From: Alphaproteobacteria bacterium
GTDB lineage: Bacteria; Pseudomonadota; Alphaproteobacteria; CAAHEQ01; UBA3637
Assembly (NCBI GenBank): GCA_017962565.1
Contig: JAGCVC010000018.1
Span: 62,001 to 126,000, forward strand
DNA length: 64,000 nt
Direction: 5' to 3'
The notes under the pieces were generated by a model. That model was not told the origin of the DNA. It saw nothing but the letters and a program-made list of their open reading frames with translations, and searched no databases. Positions 62,476 through 64,000 of the stretch are shown here, piece by piece; the stretch's first letter is position 1; each line of letters begins with the position of its first letter. A program made the position numbers and the translations under genes.

Positions 62476-63531
62476 TTACTGTTTGCCTTTACCCGGAATT
62501 AACTCCTTTACCTTTCTCAATAATCTGTTAATCAAACTACCCTCATTAACAGTTGATGTTTGACCTTCAGGCTTCTTATTGATCCCTTTTTCTGCATCTT
62601 TTCTCACATCCGTTCGATTTGTATTTCGATCATAACCCTGTGGGGACTTAGGAAGTTCCGGTGTATTCTTGCTAGGTTTAGCAGGGGTACGTACTTGAAC
62701 TCGATTTGGATCACTTTTCCTACTGTTTTTTCTGATGCTCTTGAGGCCTTTTGTCACACTACTCAAGGCTCTCCGTGCACCATTAAGAGCTCTTCCACCT
62801 AACGCAAAAGCTCCCAAAGCAACGGCCAAGGCAACTGCCGAAATGCCGGATGCTTTTGCAGATGGAGCACCACCAGCGCCACCAGCTGAAGATCCGGCAC
62901 CACCTGAAGATCCTGCGCCACCTGAAGATCCAGCACCACCAGATCCGCTTCCATCTGCTTGACCAGAAGTGCCTGATTCAGCCGGTTGTTGTGTGTCCGG
63001 TTGTTTTGAGTCTGGCTGTTTTGTATCTGGCTGTTTTGTATCCGGTTGTTTTGCATCCGGCTGCTTTGTCTCAGGTTGCTGTGTATCCGGCTGCCCGGCA
63101 CCAGATCCTTCATAATTGTTCGCTCCCGCACTTCTTGCTGATTCAGCAGCCTTTTTCGTTTTTGCTTCTCTTCTTTTTTCTCTATACAGTCCATATCCAC
63201 CCTTTACGGTTTTTCCGGCTGCAATCATCGTACCACCGGCAATACCTACTGCAGATGAGTAAATACTGTTACCGACAGGACCGGACGATGCACCACCAAA
63301 ATGCTGCGCCACTTCAAAGGCCAGATTGGTTAAGTTCAAACAAATGAATAAAGTTGCAATTAACATCCAAATGGTTGTTCCGCTGAAAGAAAGTTCGGTT
63401 TTGGTTAACTCTTCTAAATTGTCACTGCTAGCTTTTTGGATAATCCGATCGATTGCTGCAGATGCATAAACAATACTACTAACGGACATCCAACTTAAGA
63501 GAGTTAAACAGAGTAATTTCAATTTTTTCAT
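62476..63531 (-). CDS. Signal-bearing protein with low-complexity KQPDT and GAGSSG repeats
   Basis: Start ATG 63531 (AAAGGAG site upstream); 351 residues. Signal peptide LKLLCLTLLSWMSVSSIVYA, one membrane helix (TIWMLIATLFICLNLTNLAF), a second hydrophobic Ala-rich segment (ISAVALAVALGAFALGG), and low-complexity repeats between them. A basic C-terminal tail follows. No family recognised. Lies between VirB6-like genes, so likely an inner-membrane component of the machine. Confidence 0.65.
   Translation of the reverse strand: MKKLKLLCLTLLSWMSVSSIVYASAAIDRIIQKASSDNLEELTKTELSFSGTTIWMLIATLFICLNLTNLAFEVAQHFGGASSGPVGNSIYSSAVGIAGGTMIAAGKTVKGGYGLYREKRREAKTKKAAESARSAGANNYEGSGAGQPDTQQPETKQPDAKQPDTKQPDTKQPDSKQPDTQQPAESGTSGQADGSGSGGAGSSGGAGSSGGAGSSAGGAGGAPSAKASGISAVALAVALGAFALGGRALNGARRALSSVTKGLKSIRKNSRKSDPNRVQVRTPAKPSKNTPELPKSPQGYDRNTNRTDVRKDAEKGINKKPEGQTSTVNEGSLINRLLRKVKELIPGKGKQ
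62984..63094 (-). repeat. Tandem 15-base units encoding K/Q-Q-P-D/E-T pentapeptides
   Basis: About seven near-identical units (TGTTTTGTATCTGGC-like on the plus strand). Coding tandem repeat that could expand or contract by slippage. Adjacent 62,870-62,950 encodes GGAGSSG units. Confidence 0.75.
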
Positions 63532-63573
63532 TTTTAAACTCCTTTCGTACAAGTCCCTTTTAAAAATCTTCTC

Positions 63574-64000
63574 TTAACTATCCATCAACAATGCCGTATT
63601 GACCATCATCAATGCCAATGATATAAACAAAAACAATGAAATCAGCGAAATCCAGCACGAAATGAACATTTCCCATCCTTTTTTTGAATATTCACGCGTT
63701 ATCGGTGTTGCCATGCAGGCAATGAAAATCGGTAGTAAAATAATCACAAATCCTAACCGTAACAATAAATCAATCAATTTCAACGGTACAGATATAAGTA
63801 GAGCAAAAAAGCTTAAGAATATCAAAAGACCGGCAAATAACATTCCCCAACGCGGGAGATCGTATTTACCTCCGGACATACCTTCGGACATTATCGCCGC
63901 ACCTAATGCTACACCCCCAATAAGTTCAATACTCATTCTGCGCAACATGCAATTCATGTCGTTGTAAACGTCCGCTGAAAGTGACATCTGAATACGATTG
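63574..64000 (-). CDS. VirB6/TrbL-like membrane protein 3, 5' end outside window
   Basis: The frame has no stop up to base 64,000 (codons N-R-I-Q precede the internal ATG 63987), so the true start is outside the window. The visible 142 residues have three membrane helices, with LLFAGLLIFLSFFALLISVP-like and PLKLIDLLLRLGFVIILLPI, matching the LLDGLFRLAFVFALLPFF pattern of the paralogues at 61,206 and 58,947. It begins the minus-strand run as seen here. It has no CxxC in the visible part. Confidence 0.65.
   Translation of the reverse strand, partial: NRIQMSLSADVYNDMNCMLRRMSIELIGGVALGAAIMSEGMSGGKYDLPRWGMLFAGLLIFLSFFALLISVPLKLIDLLLRLGFVIILLPIFIACMATPITREYSKKGWEMFISCWISLISLFLFISLALMMVNTALLMDS

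Noticed and set aside
62984-63094. Short regularly spaced repeats that could look like a CRISPR array
   Set aside because: They are 15-base contiguous coding units in frame with no spacers; no cas gene is present.

Overview
The window is AT-rich DNA, densely coding on both strands. It reads like an uncultured, probably host- or gut-associated alphaproteobacterium. This rests on the tRNA-Tyr/tRNA-Gly pair upstream of tuf, flavin-dependent ThyX, a 95-residue L28, long-form HPF next to a PtsN-like protein, a FtsY lacking its acidic N-terminal domain, and a giant Cys-rich protein with a prepilin-like leader. Taxonomy is inference; no rRNA is present.

Region by region. 1-21,000 is mostly core: rsmI (cut by the window edge) divergent from an LpoA-like lipoprotein, hemW, hpf-ptsN, rpmB, a YqaA/DedA membrane protein, a MATE pump, and a tolC-(unknown)-macA-ABC ATPase-ABC permease tripartite efflux operon. 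Then come thyX, a DUF2065-type protein and holC, convergent anmK, and a run mtaB-ftsY-(transporter-like/HEAT protein)-(cyclic-nucleotide-binding fold)-PpiC foldase. 21,185-34,192 is one open reading frame of 4335 codons. It encodes a giant secreted or surface protein with a type IV prepilin-like N-terminus, about 10 repeats of one Cys-rich type, about 44 of a second, and 13 copies of a larger Trp/Cys module resembling C-type-lectin or formylglycine-enzyme-like folds. It has its own strong promoter and terminator. 34,291-43,838 returns to core and efflux genes: xseB, a LOG-family protein, a CvrA-like antiporter, an RND adaptor and pump, one unknown 409-residue protein, and rlmB.

43,969-44,136 holds tRNA-Tyr(GTA) and tRNA-Gly(TCC). 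In many proteobacteria tuf follows directly. Here 5.7 kb of accessory DNA intervenes: small unknown ORFs (one apparently frameshifted), an ankyrin protein, a two-TM protein, an orphan periplasmic-binding-type receptor, thymidine kinase and a GNAT acetyltransferase. tuf follows at 49,801, then a LuxR-type regulator and a small membrane protein.

52,337-64,000 is a single long minus-strand gene run, cut by the window end. It looks like part of a type IV secretion or pilus system: at least two, probably three, VirB6/TrbL-like polytopic proteins, an outer-membrane lipoprotein with secretin-like N-domains, a single-TM protein, an 847-residue Glu-rich repeat protein, a coiled-coil protein and an XRE regulator with two HTHs and a degenerate S24-like C-terminus. 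A perfect 12-bp inverted repeat lies in front of the regulator. The most interesting idea is that the giant prepilin-like Cys-rich protein and this secretin/VirB6 cluster belong to one extracellular adhesion or secretion apparatus. That is inference; no prepilin peptidase, VirB4, VirB11 or major pilin gene lies in the window.
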